From the NCBI GenBank assembly GCA_964490085.1, contig CAZBAO010000030.1, positions 1 through 15,602 of the forward strand: a stretch of 15,602 nucleotides of DNA, given 5' to 3'. The stretch is from RGIG3009 sp964490085. Its GTDB lineage: Bacteria > Bacillota > Clostridia > Oscillospirales > Acutalibacteraceae. Below the pieces are notes generated by a model. It had not been told where the DNA came from and ran no database searches. It worked only from the letters and a program-made list of their open reading frames with translations. This document shows, in pieces, positions 1-6,590 of this stretch (the stretch's first letter is position 1; the number at the start of each line of letters is the position of its first letter). The position numbers and the translations under genes were made by a program.

Positions 1-791
1 ACACCATCGAGGCAATGATGCACGACGGTAAGGCGCTGCAGAGCGGTACGAGCCATTTCTTTGGCGACGGGTTCTCCCGTGCGTTCAACGTGCAGTTTAC
101 CGGCCGCGATAACACGCTGCAGTATCCGTTTGAGACCTCCTGGGGTATGTCCACCCGTATCATCGGTGCGATCATCATGACCCACGGCGACGACAACGGC
201 TTGGTATTACCGCCCGCGGTGGCACCCATCCAGCTGGTCATTCTTCCCATCGCCCAACATAAGCCCGGCGTGCTGAATAAAGCGCGCGAGCTTGCCGACC
301 GTCTGTCCGCCGTCGCGCGTGTAAAGGTGGACGATTCGGATAATTCCGCCGGTTGGAAATTTGCTGAATACGAAATGAAAGGCGTGCCGCTCCGTCTGGA
401 GATCGGTCCCCGCGACATTGAAAACAACCAGTGCGTGCTGGTTCGTCGCGATAACCGCGAAAAGACCGTGGTATCGCTTGACGAACTGGAAACCAAGATT
501 CCCGAACTGCTGCAAGCCGTACATGACGGTCTGTATCAGAAGGCTCTGGAACGTCGCGAGAGCATGACCTTCACCGTCACCACCATGGACGAGATGAAAA
601 AGACCGCCGACGAGCAACCCGGTCTTATCAAAGCCATGTGGTGCGGCGACGAGGAATGCGAGCTGAAGCTCAAGGAGATCGCCGGCGTTACCAGCCGTTG
701 CATGCCGTTTGAGCAAGAGCACGTTGCCGACACCTGCGTCTGCTGTGGCAAGCCCGCCAAGACGATGGTCGTCTGGGGCAAAGCGTATTAA
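1..791 (+). CDS. proS: Prolyl-tRNA synthetase (ProRS), C-terminal part; 5' end outside the window
   Basis: Class II aminoacyl-tRNA synthetase that charges tRNA(Pro) with proline in the cytoplasm. The frame is open from base 3 (reading T-I-E-A-M-M-H-D-G-K), so the ATG at 15 is internal and the N-terminal part of the catalytic domain is missing. Visible are the catalytic-core segment GKALQSGTSHFFG, the class II motif 3 region around TSWGMSTRIIGAIIMTHGD, an anticodon-binding domain (roughly ITHGDDNG to the middle of the protein), and a C-terminal domain with Cys residues in W-C-G-D-E-E-C, S-R-C-M-P-F and C-V-C-C-G-K-P-A-K, ending in Y. That Cys-bearing tail and C-terminal Tyr are the hallmark of the archaeal/eukaryote-like ProRS form (about 480 aa), which is also found in many Firmicutes. 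It is the first visible gene of a + strand array: a cyclophilin starts 20 bases after its stop with a good ribosome-binding site. Confidence 0.96.
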   Translation, partial: TIEAMMHDGKALQSGTSHFFGDGFSRAFNVQFTGRDNTLQYPFETSWGMSTRIIGAIIMTHGDDNGLVLPPAVAPIQLVILPIAQHKPGVLNKARELADRLSAVARVKVDDSDNSAGWKFAEYEMKGVPLRLEIGPRDIENNQCVLVRRDNREKTVVSLDELETKIPELLQAVHDGLYQKALERRESMTFTVTTMDEMKKTADEQPGLIKAMWCGDEECELKLKEIAGVTSRCMPFEQEHVADTCVCCGKPAKTMVVWGKAY

Positions 792-811
792 TCGGGTAAA
801 GGAGAACGGAT

Positions 812-1402
812 ATGAACCAGTTAGATAAACCGCAAATCGGCGAACAGATCGCCGTTATGCACACCAATCACGGGGATATTTCGCTCCGTCTGTTCCCCGA
901 GCAAGCACCCAAGGCCGTGGAGAACTTCGTTACCCATGCTAAAAACGGCTACTATGACGGGCTGATCTTCCACCGCGTCATTAAAGACTTTATGATTCAA
1001 GGCGGTGACCCCACCGGAACCGGTTGCGGTGGCGAAAGCATCTGGGGTACCCCCTTCAAAGACGAGTTTAGCCCGGCGCTTCACAACATCCGCGGCGCCT
1101 TATCCATGGCAAATGCAGGTCCCGGCACCAACGGCAGCCAGTTCTTTATTGTGCAGGCATCGTCGGTGCATCCCGGTCTGCTTTCCCAAATGCAAGAGCT
1201 GCGCGACTATTTCCCCGAGGAAGCCGAAACCGCATACCGTGAAAACGGCGGCACTCCGCACCTTGACTACCATCACACGGTGTTCGGTCAGGTGTTTGAG
1301 GGAATGGACGTCGTGGACGCTATTGCCTCCGTCACGACCAATCATAGCGACAAGCCGCTGGAAGACGTCACCATCCTCAGCATTGACGTGACCAATGGCT
1401 GA
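812..1402 (+). CDS. Cytosolic cyclophilin-type peptidyl-prolyl cis-trans isomerase
   Basis: A 196-aa cyclophilin that would catalyse cis-trans isomerisation of Xaa-Pro bonds during folding. There is no signal peptide, so it should be cytosolic. The start is supported by AAAGGAGA about 8 bases upstream of ATG. Catalytic-type residues fall in F-H-R-V-I-K-D-F-M-I-Q-G-G-D (R55, F60, Q63, by coincidence the same numbers as in human CypA), followed by MANAGPGTNGSQFFI (97-113) and HTVFGQVF (155-162). The Trp of the classical cyclosporin-binding loop is not conserved (the segment reads H-L-D-Y-H-H), as is usual in bacterial forms. About 35 residues (116-150, rich in L, E, R and Y) are inserted between the QFFI strand and the VFG strand; the lipoprotein paralogue two genes downstream has an even larger insert at the same place. 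Its stop overlaps the next gene by 8 bases, which implies translational coupling. Confidence 0.95.
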   Translation: MNQLDKPQIGEQIAVMHTNHGDISLRLFPEQAPKAVENFVTHAKNGYYDGLIFHRVIKDFMIQGGDPTGTGCGGESIWGTPFKDEFSPALHNIRGALSMANAGPGTNGSQFFIVQASSVHPGLLSQMQELRDYFPEEAETAYRENGGTPHLDYHHTVFGQVFEGMDVVDAIASVTTNHSDKPLEDVTILSIDVTNG

Positions 1403-1919
1403 CGCATTGCGGCAGGCACTCGCACTGCTTAAAGACGTTACCCCGCTTGACACCGATTGCGGGAAAGTGTGCGACGGACGGTGCTGCCGCCCGTCGGAGG
1501 ACAGCATTGGCATGTTGCTGTTGCCCGACGAAAAAACGTTACTTGCAGACGAGGGCTTTACCATCGTTTCTGCGAATAACGGAAATCTGCTCACTTGCAA
1601 CGGTAGCTGTCGCCGTGAAATGCGCCCGTTTGCCTGCCGCATCTTTCCGCTGTTCCCCTACGTCGGGGAAGACGGGCTCGTGCGCGCGGTGTACGACCCA
1701 CGAAGCTTCAGGCTCTGTCCGCTGACGCGGAACTGTGCCCACGTACGGCTGAAGCCCGATTTTGTGCGTGCGGTGCGCCGAGCAGGAACACTGTTGATGA
1801 GAGATCCCGCGTGTGCCGCCTTTTTGCGCGCGCAAAGCCGCGAGATCGACGAGCTTTCGCGACTACTGCCTTTTCTTGAAAACGAGCGTCCGCCTATCGC
1901 GCGGCGAAAATTACGATAA
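1395..1919 (+). CDS. Cys-rich metal/Fe-S-binding protein of the YkgJ (CxxCxxCC-like) type
   Basis: A 174-aa soluble protein with no signal peptide or membrane segment. Nine Cys lie in an ordered pattern: C22, C26, C30, C31 (C-x3-C-x3-C-C), then C68, C72, C81 (T-C-N-G-S-C then R-P-F-A-C-R-I-F-P), then C108 and C114. The arrangement, and the R-P-x-x-C-R-x-F-P-x-F segment in particular, matches the YkgJ/CxxCxxCC family, thought to chelate Zn or Fe; the biochemical role is unknown. The C-terminal 60 residues are Arg-rich and probably helical. The ATG lies inside the end of the upstream cyclophilin gene (8-base overlap, shared ATGGCTGA), so translation is probably by re-initiation; no strong ribosome-binding site of its own is seen. 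Its place between two cyclophilin paralogues suggests a maturation or folding context, but that is inference only. The family call is fairly safe; no substrate is proposed. Confidence 0.75.
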   Translation: MADALRQALALLKDVTPLDTDCGKVCDGRCCRPSEDSIGMLLLPDEKTLLADEGFTIVSANNGNLLTCNGSCRREMRPFACRIFPLFPYVGEDGLVRAVYDPRSFRLCPLTRNCAHVRLKPDFVRAVRRAGTLLMRDPACAAFLRAQSREIDELSRLLPFLENERPPIARRKLR

Positions 1920-1931
1920 AGGATGGATACG

Positions 1932-2810
1932 ATGAAAACGACCGGATTGAAAACTTTTTCCGCAATTGCGCTGTTATTTGCCGTGCTGCTTTGCTTGTGC
2001 CTGACCGCCTGCGGCAAAACGGAGGATACCCCGCAAAACGGTGTTTCCACCGTTTATGCGGACGAAACCGTCGGCTTCCAGCTGGACATGCCGGCTGTTG
2101 GCGACCAGATCGCCGTTATGCACACCTCCATGGGTGATATTTCCATTCGTTTCTTCCCCGAAGCCGCCCCCAAAGCGGTCGAGAACTTTGTCAAGCTCGC
2201 CGAGCAGGGCTACTACGACAACCTCACCTTCCACCGCGTGATTGAGGATTTCATGATCCAGGGCGGTGACCCGGAAGGCGACGGCACGGGCGGCGAAAGC
2301 TACTGGGGCAGCGATTTTGAGGACGAGTTTGATCAAAAACTGCTCAATCTGCGCGGATCGCTTTCCATGGCGAACTCCGGTGTGAACACCAACGGCAGTC
2401 AGTTCTTCATCAATCAAGGGGATGCTGATGCCTTTGGCGAGCGCGGCAACTATGCGTACACCGACGAGGATGTACAGTCCCTCAAAGACCAGTATGACGG
2501 CTTGATCGACACCTATGGTCAAGCCACCGTAGAAGCGTACTACGGGACGTGGGATGACGTACAGGCCACCTATATGCCGCTGGTCTATGACCTCGTACCG
2601 GATGCGGTATGGGAGCTGTACGAGAAAAACGGCGGTAACATCACCCTGGACGGTGCCTGGCGCAAAAGCGGCGGACACACGGTGTTTGGTCAGGTATTTG
2701 ACGGTATGGATGTCGTGGATACCATCGCCGCAGTCGAAACCGACGATGACGACAAGCCCACCGCAGACGTCACCATCACAAGCATTGAGATCACAACATA
2801 CCAAGGTTAA
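1932..2810 (+). CDS. Cyclophilin-type peptidyl-prolyl isomerase lipoprotein
   Basis: An exported, lipid-anchored foldase acting outside the membrane. The start is taken at 1932, not at the in-frame ATG at 1923: the ribosome-binding site AAAGGA (1918-1923) overlaps the first ATG but sits 8 bases before the second. The 292-aa product begins with K-rich residues, a hydrophobic stretch (11-24) and the lipobox L-T-A-C, with C27 as the lipidated residue. The cyclophilin domain follows: FHRVIEDFMIQGGD (R102, F107, Q110), then SMANSGVNTNGSQFFI, then HTVFGQVFDGMDVVD. About 88 residues (161-248), acidic and rich in Tyr and Asp, interrupt the domain at the position of the shorter insert in the upstream paralogue. 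The opening D-Q-I-A-V-M-H-T and the DNA beneath it closely resemble the upstream gene, which points to tandem duplication followed by acquisition of an export signal. It begins 12 bases after the Cys-rich gene and ends just before a strong terminator. Confidence 0.94.
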   Translation: MKTTGLKTFSAIALLFAVLLCLCLTACGKTEDTPQNGVSTVYADETVGFQLDMPAVGDQIAVMHTSMGDISIRFFPEAAPKAVENFVKLAEQGYYDNLTFHRVIEDFMIQGGDPEGDGTGGESYWGSDFEDEFDQKLLNLRGSLSMANSGVNTNGSQFFINQGDADAFGERGNYAYTDEDVQSLKDQYDGLIDTYGQATVEAYYGTWDDVQATYMPLVYDLVPDAVWELYEKNGGNITLDGAWRKSGGHTVFGQVFDGMDVVDTIAAVETDDDDKPTADVTITSIEITTYQG

Positions 2811-2817
2811 AAAACAC

Positions 2818-2854
2818 AACGAGCGCTCTGCAAAAGCAGAGCGCTCGTTTTCTT
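2818..2854. terminator. Bidirectional intrinsic terminator between convergent genes
   Basis: A perfect 14-bp inverted repeat (2818-2831 and 2836-2849) encloses an AAAA loop and is followed by TTTTCTT on the + strand. On the - strand it is followed by GTGTTTTTT, so it can end both the cyclophilin lipoprotein transcript and the converging Mrp-type gene. Confidence 0.9.
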
Positions 2855-2859
2855 ATATC

Positions 2860-3687
2860 TTATTTCAGCAGTGCTTCTACGGCATCCACCGCCGGTGCGA
2901 TCTCGTCGCATACCACGCGTTCGATCTCGCCCTCGTCGCACAAACGAGATACCTGTGCATCCATCGGGAGCTTCGCAAGCAGCGGAATGTTCATCTGCTG
3001 TGCCGCCTTATCCAGTCCGTTTTCCTCACCGAACAAGGTGATCTGCTTACCGCAATCGGGGCAACGCAGATAACTCATATTCTCTACCATACCGATAACC
3101 GGAATGTTTAAGAGATCCGCCATCGTTTTTGCTTTGCCGACCACCATCTGCACGAGGGACTGCGGTGTGGATACCACCACGGTGGCGTCCACCGGCAGAC
3201 TTTGATACACCGTCAGCGGCACGTCACCCGTTCCGGGCGGCATGTCGATAAACAGCACGTCCAGATCGCCCCACACGACGTCCGTCCAGAACTGTGTCAC
3301 CGCGCCGGCGAGCACCGGGCCGCGCCACACGACCGGCTGCGTTTCATCCTCCAACAACAGGTTGATGGACATGACCTTGATACCCATATGGGTCTCCGCC
3401 GGCAGAATACCGATATCCGCGCCCTGTGCCTTCTGAGTCAATCCGAAAGCACGCGGAATGGACGGACCGGTGATATCCGCATCCAACACGCCGACCTTAT
3501 AGCCGCGGCGCGCCATCATGACGGCAAGCAGGCTGGTGACAGAGGACTTGCCTACGCCACCCTTGCCACTGCTGACCGCAACGACCTTTTTAACACTGCT
3601 GAACTCGTTAAGCTTGGCGTGCAGGTCCTTTTCACGCTCACCGCAATTTTGCGAGCAGGAACTGCAATCGTGTGTACATTCACTCAT
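2860..3687 (-). CDS. Mrp/NBP35-family Fe-S cluster carrier P-loop ATPase
   Basis: A 275-aa cytosolic ATPase of the Mrp/ApbC/Nbp35 group, which binds and transfers Fe-S clusters to apoproteins. The deviant Walker A (SSGKGGVGKSS, residues 39-49, signature K42 and K47) is followed by V-L-D-A-D-I-T-G-P-S-I-P, the switch segment D-M-P-P-G-T-G-D and V-E-N-M-S-Y. C209 and C212 in R-C-P-D-C-G form the C-P-x-C pair that holds a bridging cluster in the dimer. The N-terminus carries an extra cluster C4-x3-C8-x2-C11-x3-C15, close to the N-terminal ferredoxin-like motif of Nbp35-type proteins and absent from short ApbC-type proteins. The start is decided by AGGAGGG 8 bases upstream of ATG. It is monocistronic in appearance, with terminators on both sides. 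Confidence 0.93.
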   Translation of the reverse strand: MSECTHDCSSCSQNCGEREKDLHAKLNEFSSVKKVVAVSSGKGGVGKSSVTSLLAVMMARRGYKVGVLDADITGPSIPRAFGLTQKAQGADIGILPAETHMGIKVMSINLLLEDETQPVVWRGPVLAGAVTQFWTDVVWGDLDVLFIDMPPGTGDVPLTVYQSLPVDATVVVSTPQSLVQMVVGKAKTMADLLNIPVIGMVENMSYLRCPDCGKQITLFGEENGLDKAAQQMNIPLLAKLPMDAQVSRLCDEGEIERVVCDEIAPAVDAVEALLK

Positions 3688-3713
3688 GATAAGCCCTCCT
3701 AAATACGTTAAGA

Positions 3714-3740
3714 ACGGGGTTCGCTGCGAGCGAACCCCGT
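3714..3740 (-). terminator. Hairpin terminator downstream of the - strand sugar transferase gene
   Basis: A perfect 12-bp inverted repeat (3714-3725 and 3729-3740) with a 3-base loop lies 31 bases past the stop of the sugar transferase on the - strand and upstream of the Mrp-type gene. The following - strand bases (TTCTTAACG) form only a short U-rich run, so termination may be incomplete. Confidence 0.65.
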
Positions 3741-3771
3741 AATGATCCTATTGTATCCGCTTTGTAATCAC

Positions 3772-4452
3772 TTATGCGGAATGTCTGGTCTTGACCGGCG
3801 TCGCGCTGATCTCAGCGTTAGCGCCCTCGACGATGCCCTCGGAATGAATGACCTGCATAGCGGTCTTCACCAGAATGGACATGTCCGCTTTCAACGAGCA
3901 GGTTTTTGCATACTCGCTGTCCAAGCGCGCTTTTTCCGAAATGGTCACGGTATCGCGGCCGCTGACTTGTGCCAAACCGGTGATGCCCGGACGGACGCGG
4001 CTGGCACCGTTGCGATGACGCAGGCGGAGCAGATCACGCTCCGACAACACGACCGGACGCGGACCGACGAAGCTCATATCGCCCTTGAGCACGTTAAACA
4101 GCTGCGGGAGCTCGTCCAAGCTCATACGGCGAAGCAACTCACCTACACGGGAAATATATTTCTCGGGGCTCTCCAGCTTGTGGGTTGCCACGTTTGCGGG
4201 AGCCTGCACGCTCATCGTGCGGAATTTGTAAATTTTAAACGGGGTATCAAAGCGGCCCATGCGCTCCTGTACAAAGATCGGAGAGCCTTTGGTATCGATC
4301 GCGGCAACGATCGTAACGATCAGCATAACAGGTGACAGGGCGATGATAAACATGAGCGCAAACAAAACGTCCAAACAACGCTTAAACGAAGAATAGCCAC
4401 CGACGCTACCGGCGTTGTTTGTATGAGAATGCAGAGCAACGACTTCACGCAT
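3772..4452 (-). CDS. Undecaprenyl-phosphate sugar phosphotransferase (monotopic phosphoglycosyl transferase), paralogue A
   Basis: A bacterial sugar transferase that would move a sugar-1-phosphate from a UDP-sugar to undecaprenyl phosphate at the inner face of the membrane, the first step of a surface polysaccharide or glycan. The reading frame extends upstream to 4560, but the start is placed at ATG 4452: AAAGGAGGAG lies about 7 bases before it and the predicted promoter TSS (near 4525) excludes the longer form. That gives 226 aa, like short PglC/WcaJ-C-terminal enzymes. The re-entrant hydrophobic helix is at 26-51, then Y-K-F-R-T-M (75-80), the catalytic Asp-Glu pair D113-E114 in S-L-D-E-L-P-Q-L-F-N, K-G-D-M-S-F-V-G-P-R-P-V and R-P-G-I-T-G-L-A-Q-V-S-G-R. 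The sugar specificity cannot be read from sequence. No glycosyltransferase, flippase or polymerase gene is near; the only relative is the divergent paralogue at 4800. Confidence 0.93.
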   Translation of the reverse strand: MREVVALHSHTNNAGSVGGYSSFKRCLDVLFALMFIIALSPVMLIVTIVAAIDTKGSPIFVQERMGRFDTPFKIYKFRTMSVQAPANVATHKLESPEKYISRVGELLRRMSLDELPQLFNVLKGDMSFVGPRPVVLSERDLLRLRHRNGASRVRPGITGLAQVSGRDTVTISEKARLDSEYAKTCSLKADMSILVKTAMQVIHSEGIVEGANAEISATPVKTRHSA

Positions 4453-4505
4453 AATGGTCTCCTCCTTTTCTTTCTGACTGACAAGGCTGTGTATACTCGC
4501 AAAAT

Positions 4506-4523
4506 CAACCGTTTTCTCGGTTG
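4506..4523 (-). other. Small hairpin in the 5' leader of sugar transferase A
   Basis: A 6-bp inverted repeat (CAACCG at 4506-4511 and CGGTTG at 4518-4523) with a 6-base loop sits at the start of the predicted leader RNA of the - strand sugar transferase. It may stabilise the 5' end or be a protein site; nothing more can be said. Confidence 0.3.
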
Positions 4524-4531
4524 TCGAATGA

Positions 4532-4560
4532 ATTATACTATTCCCCATTTCAAAAATCAA
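4532..4560 (-). promoter_or_regulatory. Sigma-A type promoter of sugar transferase A
   Basis: On the - strand, -35 TTGATT (4560-4555), a 17-bp spacer and a perfect -10 TATAAT (4537-4532). The predicted transcript starts near 4525, leaving a leader of about 70 bases before the ATG at 4452. An inverted repeat with A/T arms (4564-4570 and 4576-4582) lies just upstream of the -35, where an UP element or operator could be. Confidence 0.75.
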
Positions 4561-4683
4561 GCCTTTTTCGATGAACGAAAAAAAGTCTGTATAGCCGCCC
4601 GATTTTAAACAAGCGCTCTCGTCTGTTTTTGTCTAATTTGCACTAAAAACCCGCGCTTTTTTAGTCGTGAAAACCTTTGTTTT

Positions 4684-4765
4684 TTGAATTTTTTATTGTT
4701 TATCGGTAAATTTTTCTCGTTTAGCCATGTGATTCCGCCGTCATTTTTGGTGTTTCGGATATACT
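4684..4765 (+). promoter_or_regulatory. Candidate promoter region of sugar transferase B
   Basis: There are two options on the + strand. One is TTGAAT (4684-4689), a 17-bp spacer and TAAATT (4707-4712). The other is a better -10, TATACT (4760-4765), without a recognisable -35. The second would give a leader of about 28 bases, the first about 80. Sequence alone does not decide between them. Confidence 0.45.
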
Positions 4766-4799
4766 AACAGTAATTCGGTTTTAAAGAGGAGAACGTCAC

Positions 4800-5402
4800 G
4801 TGTATATCGGTTTCAAACGCGTATTGGATATCGTGCTGTCACTGCTCCTGTTGGTCGCTCTCGCTCCTGTTTTTGCGACGGTTGCGCTCGTGATCCACAT
4901 GGATTCCAACGGCCCGATCATTTTCCGACAGATACGTTCCGGACAAAACGGCAACCCGTTCGTTATTTATAAATTCCGCACCATGCTGACCGCCGCTCCC
5001 GCCAATATCGCGACCGCACAGCTACGGCTTTCCCACCGGTATATCACGCCGGTCGGCCGCTTTTTGCGTCAAACCAGTCTTGACGAACTGCCGCAGCTGT
5101 TTAACGTGCTCAAGGGCGATATGAGCTTCGTCGGCCCGCGTCCGGTGATCCCGTCCGAAGAGTGTTTGCTTCGTCTGCGCCGCCGCTATGGTGCAGATAC
5201 CATGCGCCCGGGCATCACCGGACTCGCTCAAATCCGCGGTCGCGACGAGCTGTCACCGCAAATCAAGGCACGGTACGATGCGGAATATGCCGCCAACTGC
5301 ACGTTTTTGTTAGACTGTTATATCTTCTTTTCCACCCTCCGTTACGTGCTGCGCCGCGAGGGTATCCGCGAAGGAAGTGCCGATCTGTACCAAAAACCGT
5401 AA
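4800..5402 (+). CDS. Undecaprenyl-phosphate sugar phosphotransferase (monotopic phosphoglycosyl transferase), paralogue B
   Basis: A 200-aa bacterial sugar transferase of minimal PglC-like size, expected at the cytoplasmic face of the membrane and to load a sugar-phosphate onto undecaprenyl phosphate. The start is GTG 4800, preceded by GAGGAG with 8-base spacing. The membrane re-entrant helix is at 9-32, then Y-K-F-R-T-M (57-62), the catalytic pair D95-E96 in S-L-D-E-L-P-Q-L-F-N, K-G-D-M-S-F-V-G-P-R-P-V and R-P-G-I-T-G-L-A-Q-I-R-G-R. It is clearly paralogous to the - strand gene ending at 3772: the A-P-A-N-I/V-A-T segment before the active site is shared, while the C-terminal third diverges (paralogue A has a longer tail). 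Different acceptor or sugar use is possible. A P-loop ATPase gene follows after a 61-base gap. Confidence 0.93.
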   Translation: MYIGFKRVLDIVLSLLLLVALAPVFATVALVIHMDSNGPIIFRQIRSGQNGNPFVIYKFRTMLTAAPANIATAQLRLSHRYITPVGRFLRQTSLDELPQLFNVLKGDMSFVGPRPVIPSEECLLRLRRRYGADTMRPGITGLAQIRGRDELSPQIKARYDAEYAANCTFLLDCYIFFSTLRYVLRREGIREGSADLYQKP

Positions 5403-5463
5403 CGCTTCCCTCCTATCTGCGTATTGTGGATAGTAGCGTGGCAATATGTAAAGGAGTGGTAGC

Positions 5464-6543
5464 ATGACATCATTCCGGGCACCGGTACGGTTCTTTTTAG
5501 GCAGTAACACCCCCACCGGCTTTATCGGCACGGCGGAAACACTGTATACACCCGATGGCTGGCGGGTATATATTCTCAAGAGCGGCGCAGGAACGGGTAA
5601 ATCCACCCTGTTGCGCCGCGTATACGATCAGCTTACGGCAGACGGTGAAGAAGCCGAGGTCTTTTGCTGTTCCTCCGACCCCGGCTCACTGGACGCCGTG
5701 CGTTTTCCCACCCGACGGCTCTGCCTTGTCGACGGCACCGCTCCTCACAGCATCGAACCGATGTACTGGGGCGCCGTCGAGCAAATCGTTCCGCTGTGTC
5801 TGTGCATGAACGACCGCCTGCGGGAAAACGCTCCCGCCGTCATTGATCTGACAGACGAAAACCGTGCGTTGCATCACCGCTGCCGCGGTTACCTGCGTGC
5901 CGCGGCATCCCTGCTTGGCGAAAGCCGCCGCATAGAAAGCGAAAATCTGAACCGAGAAAAGGTTTGCCGCTTTGCCCACCGCCTTGCCGTTGCCGAATGG
6001 CGAACGGGGACGGTTGCCGCACGACCGGTCGAGTGTGAGCGCCGCTTTTTAAGCGCCTTTACACCCGATGGCTGGATCACCTTCTACGACACCCTGCAGG
6101 CACTTTGTCCGCGCATCTATGCGATCGAGGACGAACAGGGCGCGGCCGCTTCTCTGCTGCTGTCCGAGCTGCAACAAACAGCCGCGGCTGACGGCAAACG
6201 CTGTATCGCGTGCCCTTGTCCGCTGTTTCCCGATGATGGGCCGGAGCATCTGCTTCTGCCGGAGCTCGGTCTTGCTTTCACCACCTCTAACAGCTTTCAC
6301 AAGGTGGATTTCCCGATCTTTCGGCGGATCCACGCCTCCCGCTTTCTGGACGCAGAACAGCTGCGTCGGCGCCGCATGGTCCTTTCGTTTCACCGTCGCG
6401 CTGCGACAGAACTGCTGCAAGAGGCAACCTTGCTGTGCGCACAGGCAAAGGCTGTACACGATCGCTTGGAGCAGTACAGTGCCGCCGCCATGGATTGGCA
6501 AAGCTATGAGCAGCTCGCCGCCAACTTCTTGAAGAACATATAA
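5464..6543 (+). CDS. P-loop ATPase of the PRK06851-like type with a degenerate second nucleotide-binding repeat
   Basis: A 359-aa soluble protein of unknown function. The start is ATG 5464, with AAAGGAG (5450-5456) 7 bases upstream. The N-terminal half has F-F-L-G-S-N-T-P-T-G-F, then Walker A GAGTGKST (41-48), F-C-C-S-S-D-P-G-S-L-D and L-V-D-G-T-A-P-H (88-95). The layout matches, from memory, a family of Firmicutes ATP-binding proteins catalogued as PRK06851, which I recall as carrying two similar P-loop units. The second half here repeats the pattern: R-R-F-L-S-A-F-T-P-D-G-W (193-204), R-I-Y-A-I then E-D-E-Q-G-A-A-A-S-L (222-231), and ending N-S-F-H (276-279). At an offset of 183 residues the Walker A Lys becomes Ala229 and most Gly are lost, so only the first site should bind nucleotide. 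The C-terminal 60 residues are probably helical. It lies downstream of a sugar transferase, with a strong terminator after it; a functional link to that gene is unproven. Confidence 0.75.
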   Translation: MTSFRAPVRFFLGSNTPTGFIGTAETLYTPDGWRVYILKSGAGTGKSTLLRRVYDQLTADGEEAEVFCCSSDPGSLDAVRFPTRRLCLVDGTAPHSIEPMYWGAVEQIVPLCLCMNDRLRENAPAVIDLTDENRALHHRCRGYLRAAASLLGESRRIESENLNREKVCRFAHRLAVAEWRTGTVAARPVECERRFLSAFTPDGWITFYDTLQALCPRIYAIEDEQGAAASLLLSELQQTAAADGKRCIACPCPLFPDDGPEHLLLPELGLAFTTSNSFHKVDFPIFRRIHASRFLDAEQLRRRRMVLSFHRRAATELLQEATLLCAQAKAVHDRLEQYSAAAMDWQSYEQLAANFLKNI

Positions 6544-6545
6544 GA

Positions 6546-6590
6546 AGAGCGGAGGATCGTATAACGATCCTCCGCTCTCAGCTTTTATTT
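6546..6590. terminator. Intrinsic terminator between convergent genes
   Basis: A perfect 15-bp inverted repeat (6546-6560 and 6564-6578) with a 3-base loop is followed by CAGCTTTTATTT on the + strand, ending the P-loop ATPase transcript. It lies only 6 bases past the stop of the converging AI-2E family gene, so it probably serves both; the - strand tail (TCTTATA) is weaker. Confidence 0.85.

Larger units (their letters stand above)
4453..4799. other. 347-bp AT-rich divergent intergenic region
   Basis: This stretch separates two divergently transcribed sugar transferase paralogues and is far richer in A and T than the coding DNA around it. It holds a good promoter reading left (4560-4532), candidate promoters reading right (4684-4712 and a -10 at 4760-4765), the inverted repeat 4564-4582 and several T tracts. 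I see no small coding frame with a ribosome-binding site, no tRNA and no riboswitch that I recognise. Confidence 0.6.

Noticed and set aside
1974..2819. A 281-codon open frame antisense to the cyclophilin lipoprotein gene
   Set aside because: It mirrors the true gene, with no start signal or recognisable domain; the lipobox and cyclophilin motifs settle the + strand.
4453..4560. A 36-residue N-terminal extension of sugar transferase A
   Set aside because: The extension would span the promoter -10 and -35 boxes and the leader; the strong ribosome-binding site points to ATG 4452.
5403..5463. A possible small hairpin (CTATC/GATAG) before the P-loop ATPase gene
   Set aside because: Only 5 bp with a long loop and no U tract; not distinguishable from chance.
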